Positions 46,244 to 53,871 of a stretch of DNA of 64,000 bases are shown piece by piece. A program made the position numbers and the translations under genes. This DNA comes from Alviniconcha marisindica (lineage: Eukaryota > Mollusca > Gastropoda > Provannidae): positions 2,517,001 through 2,581,000 of the forward strand of contig JABMCL010000713.1 in assembly GCA_018857735.1 (NCBI GenBank). Reading direction: 5' to 3'. The first letter of the stretch is position 1. Each line of letters begins with the position of its first letter. Below the pieces are notes generated by a model that was given only the letters and a program-made list of their open reading frames with translations, made no database searches and was not told the DNA's origin.

Positions 46244-48411
46244 TCAGTAACAACATCAAGTGCCTGTGCTTGTGTTCTGGGCACCACACAATAAAAGAAC
46301 ATCAATACCTACACAACAGTGAATGCAGGTTAAGTAGTCCAAAGGCCCACAGCAGTGAAAGCAAAGGTCAGCAGGCAGAGACACACAAAAGCACAGATTT
46401 GGACAGGCCGGCACTGGACATGAAGCTCAACAAAGCCACCAGCGGACAAATCTATCAGTGGCCTGAGGGTCAGTAGACTAAGTGAATGAGCCCTCATCAG
46501 GTCTTTATCTGGGGTAATTGCAGTACTCGAACAACACACCCTGGAGGTTTAGGCACAGGCGATGGTATCAAAGGTCCCACCAGTCTGGGCTAAGCAGGTA
46601 GCTGATCACCCGGTTTCTATCTGCTCCAGGTAAACTGGCCTTGTTCCAAACCACCAAGAGATACCAGTTGTACTTGTCGTTCATACTGATGGATCCGCAT
46701 CTCCTTCCCATTCCAAAATGTCAGGCGGTTGTCTCTGACCCCAAACCAGGGTGGGTTATTATGAAATGACCTGATGGCTCCAATTGCCTGGCTTGCTGTG
46801 CCACTGACAGCTCTGGCCACAATTTTATCTATCTGCTGAGTATTTCCCTTGCTTCCTGTGGGGTTTTGCGTACCTCTGACAGCTCTAGAGCTGCAATTCT
46901 ATTTATCTGTTGAGTATTTCCCTTTCTTCCTGTGGGGCTTTGTGTGCCTCTGACAGCTTTGTGTGCCACTAACAGCTCTAGAGTTGCAATTCTATCCGCT
47001 GAGTGTTTCCCTTGCTTCCTGTGAGCACCACCAGCACACCTTCACATGGTAGTTACTGAGTGCAGTGCTAAGTTCTACAGTCTCCCCATTGGGGTCAGCC
47101 CACTTGACACCTGGATGAGCAACACCCACATAAGCTGCTCCACTTGAGTGAAACCCAACTGAGCAACAGTTCTTGTTTGTTTTCTGTGCAGTTGTTTCTG
47201 AACAAACAACTGAGTATATATATATACCTGTCATTGTGTGTGTAATTTGTTTTCAAAATAATAATAATAATAAAAAAAAAAAAAAAAAATGAAGATGAAA
47301 AATGAAAGCTTAAGGTTTTAAATTAACAAGTTACAAGAGAGAGACCAACTAATGTCAATCAGTGCCACTTTCTTCTTCATCATTTTGCTTCTTTTCTTCA
47401 TCATGTTTACTTTGCTCCTTTGCGCCCTCTTTCTTGGGGGGTGGGGGGGGGAAGGAGAATGAAAGACAAAATCACAGCATGTTTTCAGAGTACAGCACAA
47501 TCCGAGCATCGCTTTCCGGCATCTTCCTCCAAACTCTGCCAGATTTAGTTACGCCACTGAAGGGGCCCTAGCTCTTTATCTCCGACATGGTCAGCGCTCT
47601 CCAAAAGGTTTGGGTCCTGATAAGACCGTGGAAGCAACCTAGCGCCCAAGCACACACATAAACATGAGACGCATCCACCCCAGGTATCAAAAAAAGGACT
47701 TCCATCTCAATTCAAATGATTGTGGTTTTATTTGTGCTGGTGTAAACTTTGTTGCCAGCTGTAAATGACACACCTTGGTTTATTTGAGTTGTTTGTAACA
47801 AACTTACTTCTGTTTGAGCACCAACGAAAAACTGCTCGTTAGCTGACAGTTTTCAGCAACCTATGATGTAACTAAATACAGCAGTGGTTGAAGGAAGGAC
47901 GTCGTAAACCAGTGCTTGGAGTATGAGAGTACAGTTCAAAATTCCTTGCCAGTGTCACACAGCAGAAAGCCTTTGTTTCTCTGGCAATGTCTTAAACATG
48001 ATACAAGTTGAGCACTGCAGACCAACACCTAGCAGAGTACAGTCCCTAGTTCCTTGTCACACACCAGACAGCCTTTGTTTTCCTGACAAAAGTACAACCT
48101 GTCCAAATCGGTGATTACGTTAGACATTTTTCAAACCAGTGTGGCACCTTAAGTGCCAAAATTGGTTCACAGAATCAGTCGGGCAATCACTGTAACTGGT
48201 CAGAGGATACACGGCCATCTATACTAGTTACTAGACTATTAGAGCTCTACTACTACTACTAATACAATAGTTAGTAAATGCCCTGCTTCTTTCCCCACCG
48301 AGAACACACATGTATACATACAAATCCTCTCTCTGTGCTGCCTTTTTTTTTTTTTAAGGGGTGTTTTGAGAACTGGTCAAACAAAACAACAGCTGGCCAT
48401 TTACTGATTCC

Positions 48412-48442
<31 letters not shown>

Positions 48443-50535
48443 ACAGTATATAATGCTGATCTTAACCAGTGAAAGACTGGAAATTATCTGTTATTAACAA
48501 TAACACAAACCCTGCCAGACTTTGTATGCTTGTTATAATTATCGGATGTGATCGTGAAAACAATGCTTTGAGTTTGAGTGATTTTTTAGGGAATGTAGCA
48601 GAATTTATTTCCCAGAAAAATATATGATGTAATTCCTGCCTTAGGCTTCAAGTTAAACCAAAAACGTACCCCTTGCTATGCCCTTATTAAAATGTCATAA
48701 TTATTATGTGTTTTGTAAAGTATTCCCCACTTCCATACAGAGCATCCTATGAACTCCTGCTCCAATTCAGATTTTGTATGCGTTCTCAGATGGGACAAAT
48801 TTATTTTGATTGATAATAAGCTAGTATAATTAATAAAATTTAAACTAAACTCAAATTTGTCCAAAACGACAAGACATATATTGATAAATTTAACATTCCC
48901 AGACACACAAATACATCATGTACACTGACAGTCACAAGTTTCTAAAAGACACTACCACACAAACATACATGTAATGATGCATGTATACATGTATGTATAG
49001 TGCTTATATAAATATATATACATGTATACAAAATGTATACATTTACATACAGCAGAACCCATGTACACATACATAAGAGCACACCCACACTCATGCATGA
49101 ACACCCCCCCCCACACACACACCCACCCATGCATCTACAAACAGGCAGGCAGTCAGGTCAGTGCAGACAGACAAACACACAGGCCGGCTGGCAGGCAGGC
49201 AAGGAAGACAGACGTATGCATACACTGATAGTGATACGGACACATGCACTGTTTGTCAGTGCACAGACAGACAAACACACAGGCAGGCTGGCAGGCAGGC
49301 AAGGAAGACAGACGTATGCATACACTGATAGTGATACGGACATATGCACTGTTTGTTAGTGCACAGACAGACAAACACACAGGTGGGGTGGCAGGCAGGC
49401 AGGGAAGACAGACGTATGCATACAGTAACACTGACAGTGATACAGACACATGCATTACACACACCTGCTTGCGGTACAGTCCCTGCCTCTTGTGTGGCAG
49501 ATGTCTGCAGCATCTTCTGGTAGTCTGCAAAAAATGTGGCCAAGCGATCAGTCCAAGTTATACCAGAGTCACTGTGCTGTTCAATTTTAAATTAAATGTA
49601 TGTCAGTGGGTTGACCATTCATTACACAACATCACACAATGCACAGAAGGAGAGACTGAGGAAAGTTTGGGGGGGGGGGGGGGGGGGTGTGTGTGTGTGT
49701 GGGGGGGGGGGGGGGAGGAGAATGAAAGACAAAATCACAGCATGTTTTCAGATCTCCAGTTAGACTAATCCTGTTAGTGTTACTGTAACTGTACACAGCA
49801 GTCCATAGGATCAAATCCCAACTGGCATGGCTAGTCTTTGTCTATCCTACTTGACAATTAATTTTTTGTTTGTTAATGCGGTAGTTGTAATCACACTGAT
49901 CAGCTAAATAGATTGCTTGGACAGCCCCAATTTGAATACTAAACATGGCACCTGAAGAAACAATGCTGGAACTGGAACTGGAATGAAGAGAATGCATATT
50001 TGGACATTACATCATATAAACAATAACAGGTTTCAAATGTTGTCCAAATAATGTTGCTTCAAGACAAGTCACAAAAATCATACTATGCATGACCTCCTAG
50101 CATACAAGCTTTAAACTACAAACAAAATAAACATGCACTTTGCACCTTTGGTCTGACACACCTGTGACCTTAAAACAAGGTCAAGGTTATCACACCTGAA
50201 ATAAACTGGTCAAACCAAGCAAGGTTCTAATCATGCAAAAAATTAACTTCTTAAAGTTAAAGCAATCAAAGTTAGGTCACTCATGGACCTTTGTTACTTA
50301 GCTAGGTCATGGCTGGTCAGAAGATAAAAAAAACCAAAACCAAAACCAAAAATGAGCAAGTAAAGATTTTGTTGTTTGCACCAAAGCCTACACCTAAACC
50401 TCACGTTTAATAATCTCAAATCTCCGTTCCCTGGGTGACCTCACCTCAGGACTTCCACTTAAAAACAGTGCACCTACCAGGGACATTGGTCTGCGTGAAC
50501 TGTGATCCTTGGGACTGGGAGTTTGGACCATCCAT
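25879..50535 (-). CDS. CEP85: CEP85-like centrosomal coiled-coil protein, complete (13 coding exons, about 800 residues)
   Basis: CEP85 is a centrosomal protein that in vertebrates restrains NEK2 and binds STIL in PLK4-dependent centriole duplication. Coding exons (minus): 50478-50535, 49465-49524, 36567-36881, 35431-35610, 34711-35000, 32806-33060, 32257-32351, 31240-31318, 29699-29860, 28598-28924, 27852-28022, 26613-26832, 25879-26069. The sum is 2403 bases, 801 codons with stop, against 762 residues in human. Residues 1-300 are low-complexity (Gly, Ser, Pro, Gln rich). From about 300 to 735 the protein is coiled coil. Diagnostic matches are ERYLADLPT (about 477-485), the LQSLVQVCLQRARGEDPN-SVLLG block (family LQ..C..V.QR..G.DPN.S.LLG) and the C-terminal LRREVDSLR...YAEDMGQN. 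The junction between exons 9 and 10 is the least certain. CEP85 versus CEP85L cannot be separated. Confidence 0.92.
26282..26375 (-). pseudogene. Partial duplicate of CEP85 exon 12
   Basis: Reads SELQSLVQVCLQRVRGKDPN then KFILLG, against SELQSLVQVCLQRARGEDPN and MSVLLG in the true exon. The donor CACAG|GTCAGT is retained, but one extra G before it shifts phase and there is no good acceptor. It therefore cannot replace the exon cleanly. It lies inside the array made from the exon 12 donor. Confidence 0.85.
26395..26612. repeat. Exon-12-donor-derived minisatellite, unit about 30-45 bp
   Basis: Plus-strand units read CTAGACAGACACTGACCTGT then GACC and a C-run. ACTGACCTGTGACC is the exon 12 end plus donor in reverse (GGTCACAG|GTCAGT). 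Donor-like copies start near 26411, 26455, 26484, 26525 and 26569, with a further one in the partial exon at 26281. Confidence 0.9.
26613..26832 (-). CDS. CEP85: CEP85 coding exon 12
   Basis: LGSQNQDLMEQNLILREQMT, then the conserved LCFSELQSLVQVCLQRARGE and DPNMSVLLGVT. The donor is CACAG|GTCAGT at 26613, not GGGG|GTCACA, because only this joins exon 13 in phase (VT-DSVSDSG). Confidence 0.93.
26930..26992. repeat. (GT)n then (GCGT/GCAT)n microsatellite
   Basis: GT tract followed by GCGTGCGTGCATGCGTGC, in the CEP85 intron between exons 11 and 12. Confidence 0.9.
27369..27443 (+). mobile_element. Half copy of a foldback (MITE-like) element
   Basis: ACTGTAGGTGATTCAGGTCT, TTGTTGTTGTGCTTGTGTGA and TTAATTAACTCCTTTGTGTG match the loop and right arm of the hairpin at 29401-29527. 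Confidence 0.7.
27852..28022 (-). CDS. CEP85: CEP85 coding exon 11 (coiled coil)
   Basis: LLETTHRRLRQTETRMQAEI to QQVEKTKRLVKE, a heptad-like coiled coil. Acceptor CCCCCAG|, donor AAAGAG|GTCAGT, phase 0 both ends. Confidence 0.9.
28075..28180. repeat. Interrupted (GT)n
   Basis: GT-rich tract in the CEP85 intron between exons 10 and 11. Confidence 0.85.
28330..28580. repeat. C-rich pyrimidine tract with CATCTTTGTCCCCC units
   Basis: Runs of C separated by TCCATCTTTGTC, repeated six or more times. On the CEP85 sense strand this is G-rich (GGGGGGACAAAG), close to the exon 10 donor. Confidence 0.85.
28598..28924 (-). CDS. CEP85: CEP85 coding exon 10 (coiled coil)
   Basis: From about QQLFQSHCLNHEHILRLKEE through KFRAEDLDQKLTQTRKQLTA to EKERLVIDLEKAKK. 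The donor AAGAAG|GTGAGT is firm. The acceptor is less so: CTTCAG| before 28924 gives phase 0, while TTCAAAG| a few bases later is an alternative with a different phase. Confidence 0.85.
29110..29395. repeat. 59-bp tandem repeat, five copies
   Basis: Unit GCAGCTTTACACAGCACTAG, CAAAACCAAAACAGTATCGA and AAGCAGAATCAACATCT. The copies are nearly identical. Confidence 0.95.
29401..29527. mobile_element. Foldback (MITE-like) inverted repeat
   Basis: The left arm 29401-29450 (GGAGTAAATTAGTGCTTGAA ...AAGACCTGAG) is the reverse complement of the right arm 29464-29517 (CTCAGGTCTTTG...TTAACTCC) with few mismatches. The loop is 13 bases. A half copy exists at 27369-27443, so the element is dispersed. Confidence 0.8.
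29699..29860 (-). CDS. CEP85: CEP85 coding exon 9 (ERYLADLPT block)
   Basis: LAAKEKEVEEWGRRFQDMKA through KLDSVERYLADLPTAEETQH. ERYLADLPT is a family hallmark. Acceptor TTTGCAG|. The 3' end is uncertain: TCCTTG|GTTTTG at 29699 is phase 0 and fits exon 10, but it is a weak donor. Confidence 0.88.
29981..30715. repeat. Tandem repeat, about 85-bp unit with 49-bp short form, about ten copies
   Basis: Unit ACATGGCTGAAGACTGAAAA, GGTGTTGAGGAATTTATAAA, CAGCTAAAACATGTGTGCTT and CCGCTGTGTGTGCGTGGAAA; the short form lacks the last part. Confidence 0.95.
30835..31045. repeat. About 69-bp tandem repeat, three copies
   Basis: Unit GAATTTAACAACCCACGACG, ATATAAACGTGATAAACAAT and CCCTCATCACTAGGAATACT. Confidence 0.93.
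31240..31318 (-). CDS. CEP85: CEP85 coding exon 8 (coiled coil)
   Basis: AVEHEIQQLRSQMKMKEADR then GSVETK. Acceptor TTGCAG|, donor CCAAG|GTAGGC. Phase 2 in, phase 0 out. Confidence 0.9.
31400..31525. repeat. (CA)n microsatellite block
   Basis: CA tracts interrupted by TGCATGCACACATG-type sequence, in the CEP85 intron between exons 7 and 8. Confidence 0.9.
32257..32351 (-). CDS. CEP85: CEP85 coding exon 7 (coiled coil)
   Basis: ELQYKNATLKSELAETRTKK then NAEINTLEEQLG. Acceptor TGTACCAG|, donor CTGGG|GTAAGG, phase 0 to 2. Confidence 0.9.
32352..32490. repeat. Exon-7-acceptor-derived tandem repeat
   Basis: About four units of CTGGTACATACAAGGTCAC type. The CTGGTACATACAAAGTCACA at 32352-32371 is the acceptor of exon 7 seen from the plus strand. 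Later copies diverge (CTGGCACACACAAGATCACT). Confidence 0.75.
32492..32805. repeat. Exon-6-end-derived 44-bp minisatellite, five clear copies plus degenerate ones
   Basis: Unit TTTGACCTCCTGCTGGACTA, TCTCAGCCTTGTCATTGCAC and CCAA. CCTTCTGCTGGACTATCTCAG-CCTTGTCAT is the 3' end of CEP85 exon 6 (DKAEIVQQKVK). Copies at 32497, 32541, 32585 and 32629 encode DKAEIVQQEVK without a GT donor at the same place. Confidence 0.92.
32806..33060 (-). CDS. CEP85: CEP85 coding exon 6 (coiled coil)
   Basis: ALYEKQMAPLETLVRQLGLK, EEDPTRWEPVRRAADNIIRE, KNMIIEKLRQRVLELEEDLK, ending DKAEIVQQKVK. Acceptor CGTGCAG|, donor GTCAAG|GTGGGT, 85 codons in phase 0. Both edges of this exon are duplicated into the neighbouring introns. 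Confidence 0.93.
33061..33735. repeat. Three to four partial duplicates of CEP85 exon 6 start, acceptor and upstream DNA
   Basis: Copies of the exon start lie at about 33181-33215, 33310-33325 and 33641-33700. The last reads AMYKKQMASLETC on the minus strand with an intact CATGCAG| acceptor. Between them are copies of AATGAATGGAGGTGGCACAG, the head of SINE family C. SINE family A copy 2 is inserted into this array. Confidence 0.85.
33325..33640 (-). mobile_element. tRNA-derived SINE, family A, copy 2
   Basis: Reverse copy of the element at 19659-19977, with the head at 33638 (GAGCCAGTTTGGCCTAGTGG on minus) and a TA/C-rich middle. It is flanked by ACGTCTCCAGT on both sides (33314-33324 and 33641-33651), an 11-bp target-site duplication. 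Confidence 0.92.
33735..33952 (+). mobile_element. tRNA-derived SINE, family C
   Basis: Head with box-A-like GGTGGCAGAGTGGTCAGAAG and box-B-like GGGTTCAAATCC (33797-33808), body GGCTCTCCTTTCTGTTCTGA, tail TGTTTTACACCCAGTCAATC and GTTATATCAGGGCGAT. The tail matches 23926-23984. Truncated heads occur at about 33118-33180 and 33250-33310. Confidence 0.75.
33953..34145. repeat. (GAAGAA)n-type purine-rich stretch
   Basis: Imperfect GAAGAAGA and AGAAAAGAAGAGA repeats; low-complexity tail after SINE family C. Confidence 0.7.
34430..34690 (+). mobile_element. Dispersed repeat family B, copy 2 with (GA)n
   Basis: Same order as at 20140-20346: ACTGATAAGTCTTTTCC, GCATTTGTAGT, then (GA)n at 34510-34600, GAAATGAGC, GCTCTTACGAGATGGGGCGC and TCTATTATTA. 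It ends about 20 bp before the CEP85 exon 5 end. Confidence 0.75.
34711..35000 (-). CDS. CEP85: CEP85 coding exon 5
   Basis: GGYDYPGNMRTPTLRKSNEY, PKPRSILRNSQSQSQLQGAR and LRQWQQQHQEELIHQHIETQ; low complexity passing into coiled coil. Acceptor CAACAAG|, donor GACGCAG|GTCAGC, phase 1 to 0. Confidence 0.9.
35431..35610 (-). CDS. CEP85: CEP85 coding exon 4
   Basis: QQSPTSSPAMLRRMMNRAPP, EHRRSFPNSSRNQQLLEDYY and a Gly/Ser tail. Acceptor TTGACAG|, donor GCGGAG|GTCAGA, phase 1 both ends. Confidence 0.9.
35640..36335. repeat. 33-36-bp minisatellite, about 18 copies
   Basis: Unit TGTGAACACCACCACCATTT then GGGATAGTGTTACC. On the CEP85 strand each unit reads TTCACAG|GTAACA, a donor-like string. It fills the intron between exons 3 and 4. 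Confidence 0.95.
36567..36881 (-). CDS. CEP85: CEP85 coding exon 3 (Gly/Tyr-rich)
   Basis: WQDEVETLTPSPLIQRPPPT, RQRFRNFARESWDGGGGAVG, LVVEEMYGRDNYNYQPPAGY and a Gly-rich tail. Acceptor TTTTCAG|, donor GGAG|GTATGT, phase 1 both ends. Confidence 0.9.
36900..38840. other. CEP85 intron 2, unique part without recognised feature
   Basis: No exon was recognised. A short (TA)n lies near 37392. GGGAATGTAGCTCAGCTGGT at about 38121 looks like a tRNA box A but has no box B partner. Confidence 0.45.
38870..39920. repeat. 56-bp minisatellite, about 18 copies with 90-bp variants
   Basis: Unit GATACTGGTACTGGTTGTGG, TAGTGCTGCTCCCGTGAAGG and CTGTACTAAACAGCT. A longer variant adds ATGCACTAAACAGCAGATAA and recurs four times, showing higher-order expansion. 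Confidence 0.95.
40555..41500. repeat. 101-bp tandem repeat, about nine copies
   Basis: Unit CTACCTTCACGTTCACACAA, CTAGGAGATAGTATGTATAC, AGGTACATCAATTCTACCCT and CGTCTGTAGCAGGCCTGACT. Diverged copies continue to about 41740. Confidence 0.95.
41745..42780. other. AT-rich CEP85 intronic DNA
   Basis: (TA)n palindromic tract at about 41868-41900; otherwise no recognised feature. Confidence 0.5.
42793..43090. repeat. (GT)n microsatellite block
   Basis: Several GT tracts broken by GTGCATG and GAGCATGCATGAAAGCATG segments. Confidence 0.92.
43100..44255. other. CEP85 intronic DNA without recognised gene
   Basis: A 100-codon minus-strand open frame at 43100-43390 has no splice signals or recognised family. 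No other feature seen. Confidence 0.4.
44270..45640. repeat. 38-bp minisatellite, about 35 copies
   Basis: Unit GACTGAACTACAAACACAGT then GCACTGGGAATGAACCAT. Variants replace GACTGAAC with GATTTT or drop CAGT. Isolated copies at 45925-45990 lie beyond about 280 bp of unrelated DNA. Confidence 0.96.
46186..46242. repeat. (CA)n microsatellite
   Basis: Pure CA tract of about 55 bases. Confidence 0.95.
46617..46820 (-). other. Unrecognised open frame with protein-like composition
   Basis: Encodes SFHNNPPWFGVRDNRLTFWN, GKEMRIHQYERQVQLVSLGG and LEQGQFTWSR then stop. Trp, Phe and charge patterning look protein-like, but I do not recognise the family. The frame continues upstream into a tandem repeat. 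It could be a degraded transposon reading frame or chance. Confidence 0.25.
46800..47035. repeat. About 80-bp tandem repeat, three copies
   Basis: Units with CTGACAGCTCTAGAGTTGCA, ATTCTATCTGCTGAGTATTT and CCCTTGCTTCCTGTGGGG. Confidence 0.85.
47454..47490. mobile_element. Short dispersed repeat next to a G-run, copy 1
   Basis: GGAGAATGAAAGACAAAATC then ACAGCATGTTTTCAG, identical to 49717-49751. Both copies follow a poly-G stretch, suggesting a shared mobile-element end. Confidence 0.55.
47500..49130. other. CEP85 intronic DNA, one long poly-C
   Basis: C-run of about 30 bases at 48413-48442. An imperfect duplicate around CAGCCTTTGTTTTCCTGAC / AAGCCTTTGTTTCTCTGGC at 47940-48090. No exon recognised. 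Confidence 0.5.
49140..49455. repeat. 101-bp tandem repeat, three copies
   Basis: Unit GACAGACAAACACACAGGCA, GGCAAGGAAGACAGACGTAT and CACTGATAGTGATACGGACA. The array ends next to the CEP85 exon 2 donor. Confidence 0.93.
49465..49524 (-). CDS. CEP85: CEP85 coding exon 2
   Basis: DYQKMLQTSATQEAGTVPQA (first Asp shared with exon 1). Acceptor TTTTTGCAG|, donor AAGCAG|GTGTGT. Phases link exon 1 (VP-D) and exon 3 (AG-WQDEV) exactly. Confidence 0.82.
49670..49751. mobile_element. Poly-G tract and short dispersed repeat, copy 2
   Basis: G-runs around a short (GT)n at 49668-49715, followed by the 35-bp sequence shared with 47454-47488. Confidence 0.6.
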
Positions 50536-50765
50536 GCCTCACAGCACAGAGAAGTTGGCTGCAGCACCGTTCAGATCACAGCCTCTCGCTCTTGTACACG
50601 CCTGGCACGCCGCTGGTGTCCCGCCCCCCTTCACAAGCTCTCCTTGGGATGGCCGTGGTAGTTGTTTGTTCCAGCCAGAGCTAGCGGGTGTGCGCCAAAT
50701 GCTTAAGTTCTCTGCTTGTGACTCACGTCATTCTCTTCAGTGTCCTCACATCATGTCCATCAGGT
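50478..50765 (-). CDS. CEP85: CEP85 exon 1 of coding region (5'UTR plus first 19 codons)
   Basis: An exon from acceptor CCTTTTCAG| (50766) to donor CCCTG|GTAGGT (50478). The ATG at 50535-50533 opens MDGPNSQSQGSQFTQTNVP, which joins exon 2 in phase. Coding part is 50478-50535; the rest is 5'UTR, so a non-coding exon lies further right. The N-terminus is supported by phase only. Confidence 0.72.
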
Positions 50766-53540
50766 CTGAAAAGGGAAAGAAGAAATTCTGATGACTGTTA
50801 TTGTTAACCACACAAAATTTCCTGCTTCTTCTTCTGCTTGAGTTCTTCATGTTGAGGGCCCATGATCAAATTGCTGATCATTCTGGTGCCTAGACATTTA
50901 ATAATAATGCTAATACATACATGTATGTATTTTCTATAGTGCTCAACGCGCTTGTTCACATGCATGCACATAATATATATATATATATATATATAATATA
51001 TATATATAATATATATATAATATAATATCATTTACATAATACTAACATATCAATTATCATATATATACAAGCAATTTAATGCAATACTTAATAAATTACA
51101 CTAATATAAAACAAGTATTTGCAAAACATCATATAAAATAGCTATTAGTATTACAAAAATAAGCACTTGGTGGGGTTTCACTTAACAAGTGTTACATTTT
51201 TTAATTAAATTAAATTAATACAGTGAAGGGAAAAGGAGATTCAATTACTCCCCTGCCATTACAAAAAATAGCTTCATTACTTTTGAGCCACAGGGTAAGC
51301 GCTTCATAAATTTATGGTATTACCAATACATATAATATATATTATATATATATATCATTACCATAATGATTATTATGTCAGAACTGAGAATGCCTGGTTG
51401 CCTGTTTGAATACATGCCTGCTCTCACTATGCTGCATGTTTTGTTGCTGTTGAGAACTGGTCAAATAAAATAACAGGTGGTACCTGAGTGAGAGAGTCTC
51501 TTGACTGCTGATTGGTATTATGGTAATCTATTTTTCTGTATTAACTATTAATTATTATATATAAAGTTTTAATAGGGCACAGGACTCAAGTTTCTTCTTC
51601 TCTGTATAATGTATGTGACCAACTTCTTTCTATTTATAGCAGTATAAGTTCACACTGAGAATGCATGGGGATGTAATGGGATTTGGAGAATAAATCATTA
51701 AATGAGAGTAAATAAATTTAAATCAAATCAAATAAATGAAATGGAATAAAATAAATATCATCAAGAACTTATAAAAAATGAGGATGCGTGTGATGGGGTC
51801 TTCTCCCGTCTTATACAGTACTTCATAAGAAGAGTGAAGATGGACATCTAGATCCAACACTAGTAACAGTACATAAATGTAGCGCAGAAGATCATTTTCT
51901 GAACTTCTGTAATTAATTTTATTAAAACCTGTCATTTCGATTTCAGCTCTAAATGTGACGGTGGAAACCGCCGGAAAACGGAGAATAAAGTACTGTAAAG
52001 TACAAGATTACCAAAGAGTCCATTGTAAAAATTTAAATCGGGTATTTTCGACTGCTCTTCCTCAAAAGGTAGTCTTCGATTGTTCGAAATGATTGAGTTG
52101 GCTGGCTGTTTTGAGCAACCAAGAGTTTGTTGCTATAGCTACAACTTGTAGTACAATTAAAAACTGGTGAAAGATCCTTGAGAATTTTTTTAGTTCAACA
52201 CAACCAACTCACCACAATGGTTGACGACACAGATAAAGAAAGAAGTACGTTGTCTAACTTCTCCGTGTTGGTTGACATGCACGTTCTGACATGGTCTCTG
52301 ACAGATTCACTTTGTTTTCCAGTCAGACGGGAGACAACTCGTCTCACGAAGGTTGTTGAGTAGTTTCGTATTCAGATAAAGCAAAACGGAATTAAACTAA
52401 AGCTAAGTATTGTGGGTCAACATCATTAATTTGGACTATAATCTTGTCTTGATATTCCACTTTTCTTAAAATATGTCTTCAATGGCAGCGAGTTTCCATC
52501 CGAAAATATACTGTGAAATCACTTCTAAACTTGCAGTATTCTTCCGGCGAGCGCCCGGGAGACACAGACGAAATTTAGATTAATTATTTAATGTTGTTTA
52601 TTAATGCAAAACAGCACCCAGCTATATTTACATCTCTTCTGAAGCACGTGAGCGAATGATTTTAATACTAAAACCTGTTTACTGACCGCTGCATACTGAA
52701 TTTTAGTGTTGCGGATTCTCGTAAGACCGAATATTCAACAAACAAAAACACGCATTCAGTGATTCATGATCAAAAGAAAAAGACCCTTCAGATCCTAGGT
52801 CTACTTATTTTATTGACTCAGTGTGATTCGTGTGAATGTGATTGTGATAGATGGAGAGAAAAAACACACACACACACGCATGAATAGAATTTGCGAAAAA
52901 GACCTACGACACATTCCTTAATTTTTGTAAATGTGATGGATCTAGATGTATACAGTGCGTTCTAAGTCGAGATTTTTCACGCTCGACTTTGAGAGGGATG
53001 CGAAGCAGGAAAATGTAGATTGGTACGATACAACGCATCTGATCTGTCTGATAGTTTAGTGATCCAGGCCCAGCAAAAATTGATTTGATTTGATTTAAAA
53101 CAAGCAAAACAAAACAACCTATGTGAGTATGTCAAAATCCCGTGAAAGATGAGGGTGGACATCACTGAAAGAAGGTCTTTTTTCATTTTAGGAAATCAGA
53201 TCTATACACCCGTTCAAATGCTTTGTGGTGATTTGTTTGATGTGAACAGTATTGATGCTTGCTGTTACTTTTGTTAGGATTAGAACATTAACTGTATAAC
53301 TTATTGATTATGAGTATGACTATGACGAGTATGAGTGTAGCAAGTGTGCGCTTTCAGTTTCACCAGGCAGTTTTGTTCCTGGTGTCCAATTCTAGTTATG
53401 TAACATCTATACATCATTATTACATGGTAATTACATGTGTACAAATTTGTACAATGTAATTTTATCTCATACTTCACTGCATATATTATTGAGATAACTG
53501 TGAGTTGACTGAGCATGTTTCTGTTCAAATTATTATTGCA
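50766..53540. promoter_or_regulatory. Interval between CEP85 and MED14 5' ends, probable bidirectional promoter
   Basis: The two genes are divergent across 2.8 kb. The left part is AT-rich with (TA)n at 50970-51025 and 51328-51353. A CG-richer stretch lies at about 51955-52560 (GTGACGGTGGAAACCGCCGG). No exon could be fixed; a 5'UTR exon of either gene may lie here. An open frame at 52198-52363 is not convincing. Confidence 0.4.
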
Positions 53541-53735
53541 GAGACAGCAGATCTTATGTATAGTGATCTAGAGAGGGACAAGCGTTGCTGATACAGTGAT
53601 AGGGTGTTTTTTGTGTGACTGTTGCTGGGTGAATTGTTGTTGCAGGGAGAGTAGATGTGATCTAAAGAGGGTAGAGTATTGCTGACAAGGTTGTTTTGTT
53701 ACTGTTGCTGGCTGAAGGGGTAGATCAGTGAGGCA
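53530..53735. repeat. 104-bp tandem duplication of the MED14 5'UTR acceptor
   Basis: TATTGCAG|AGACAGCAGATC at 53541 and GTTGCAG|GGAGAGTAGATG at 53645 head two similar units that share TGATCTAGAGAGGG-like, GTTGCTGATACAGTGATAG-like and TGTTGCTGG-like segments. Confidence 0.8.
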
Positions 53736-53737
53736 GC

Positions 53738-53871
53738 ATGGCGCCAGTGGATGAACAGATGGTGGTTCCTGCCGGACCTGGTCCGCAGGGGGGAGGTAGC
53801 ATTCCTCTGAGCACGCTGATAGAGTACGCCACGCAACGCACCTACCACGAGCTCACCGTCCTGTCGGAACT
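53738..53871 (+). CDS. MED14: MED14 coding exon 1
   Basis: MAPVDEQMVVPAGPGPQGGG then SIPLSTLIEYATQRTYHELT-VLSE. Donor GGAACT|GTAAGT. This exon end and donor are the seed of the repeats downstream. Confidence 0.95.

Noticed and set aside
50435..50791. 118-codon plus-strand frame
   Set aside because: It is antisense to the CEP85 first coding exon and its 5'UTR, and has no independent support.
52198..52363. 61-codon plus-strand frame upstream of MED14
   Set aside because: No recognised protein and no splice partner in phase; likely chance in the promoter interval.
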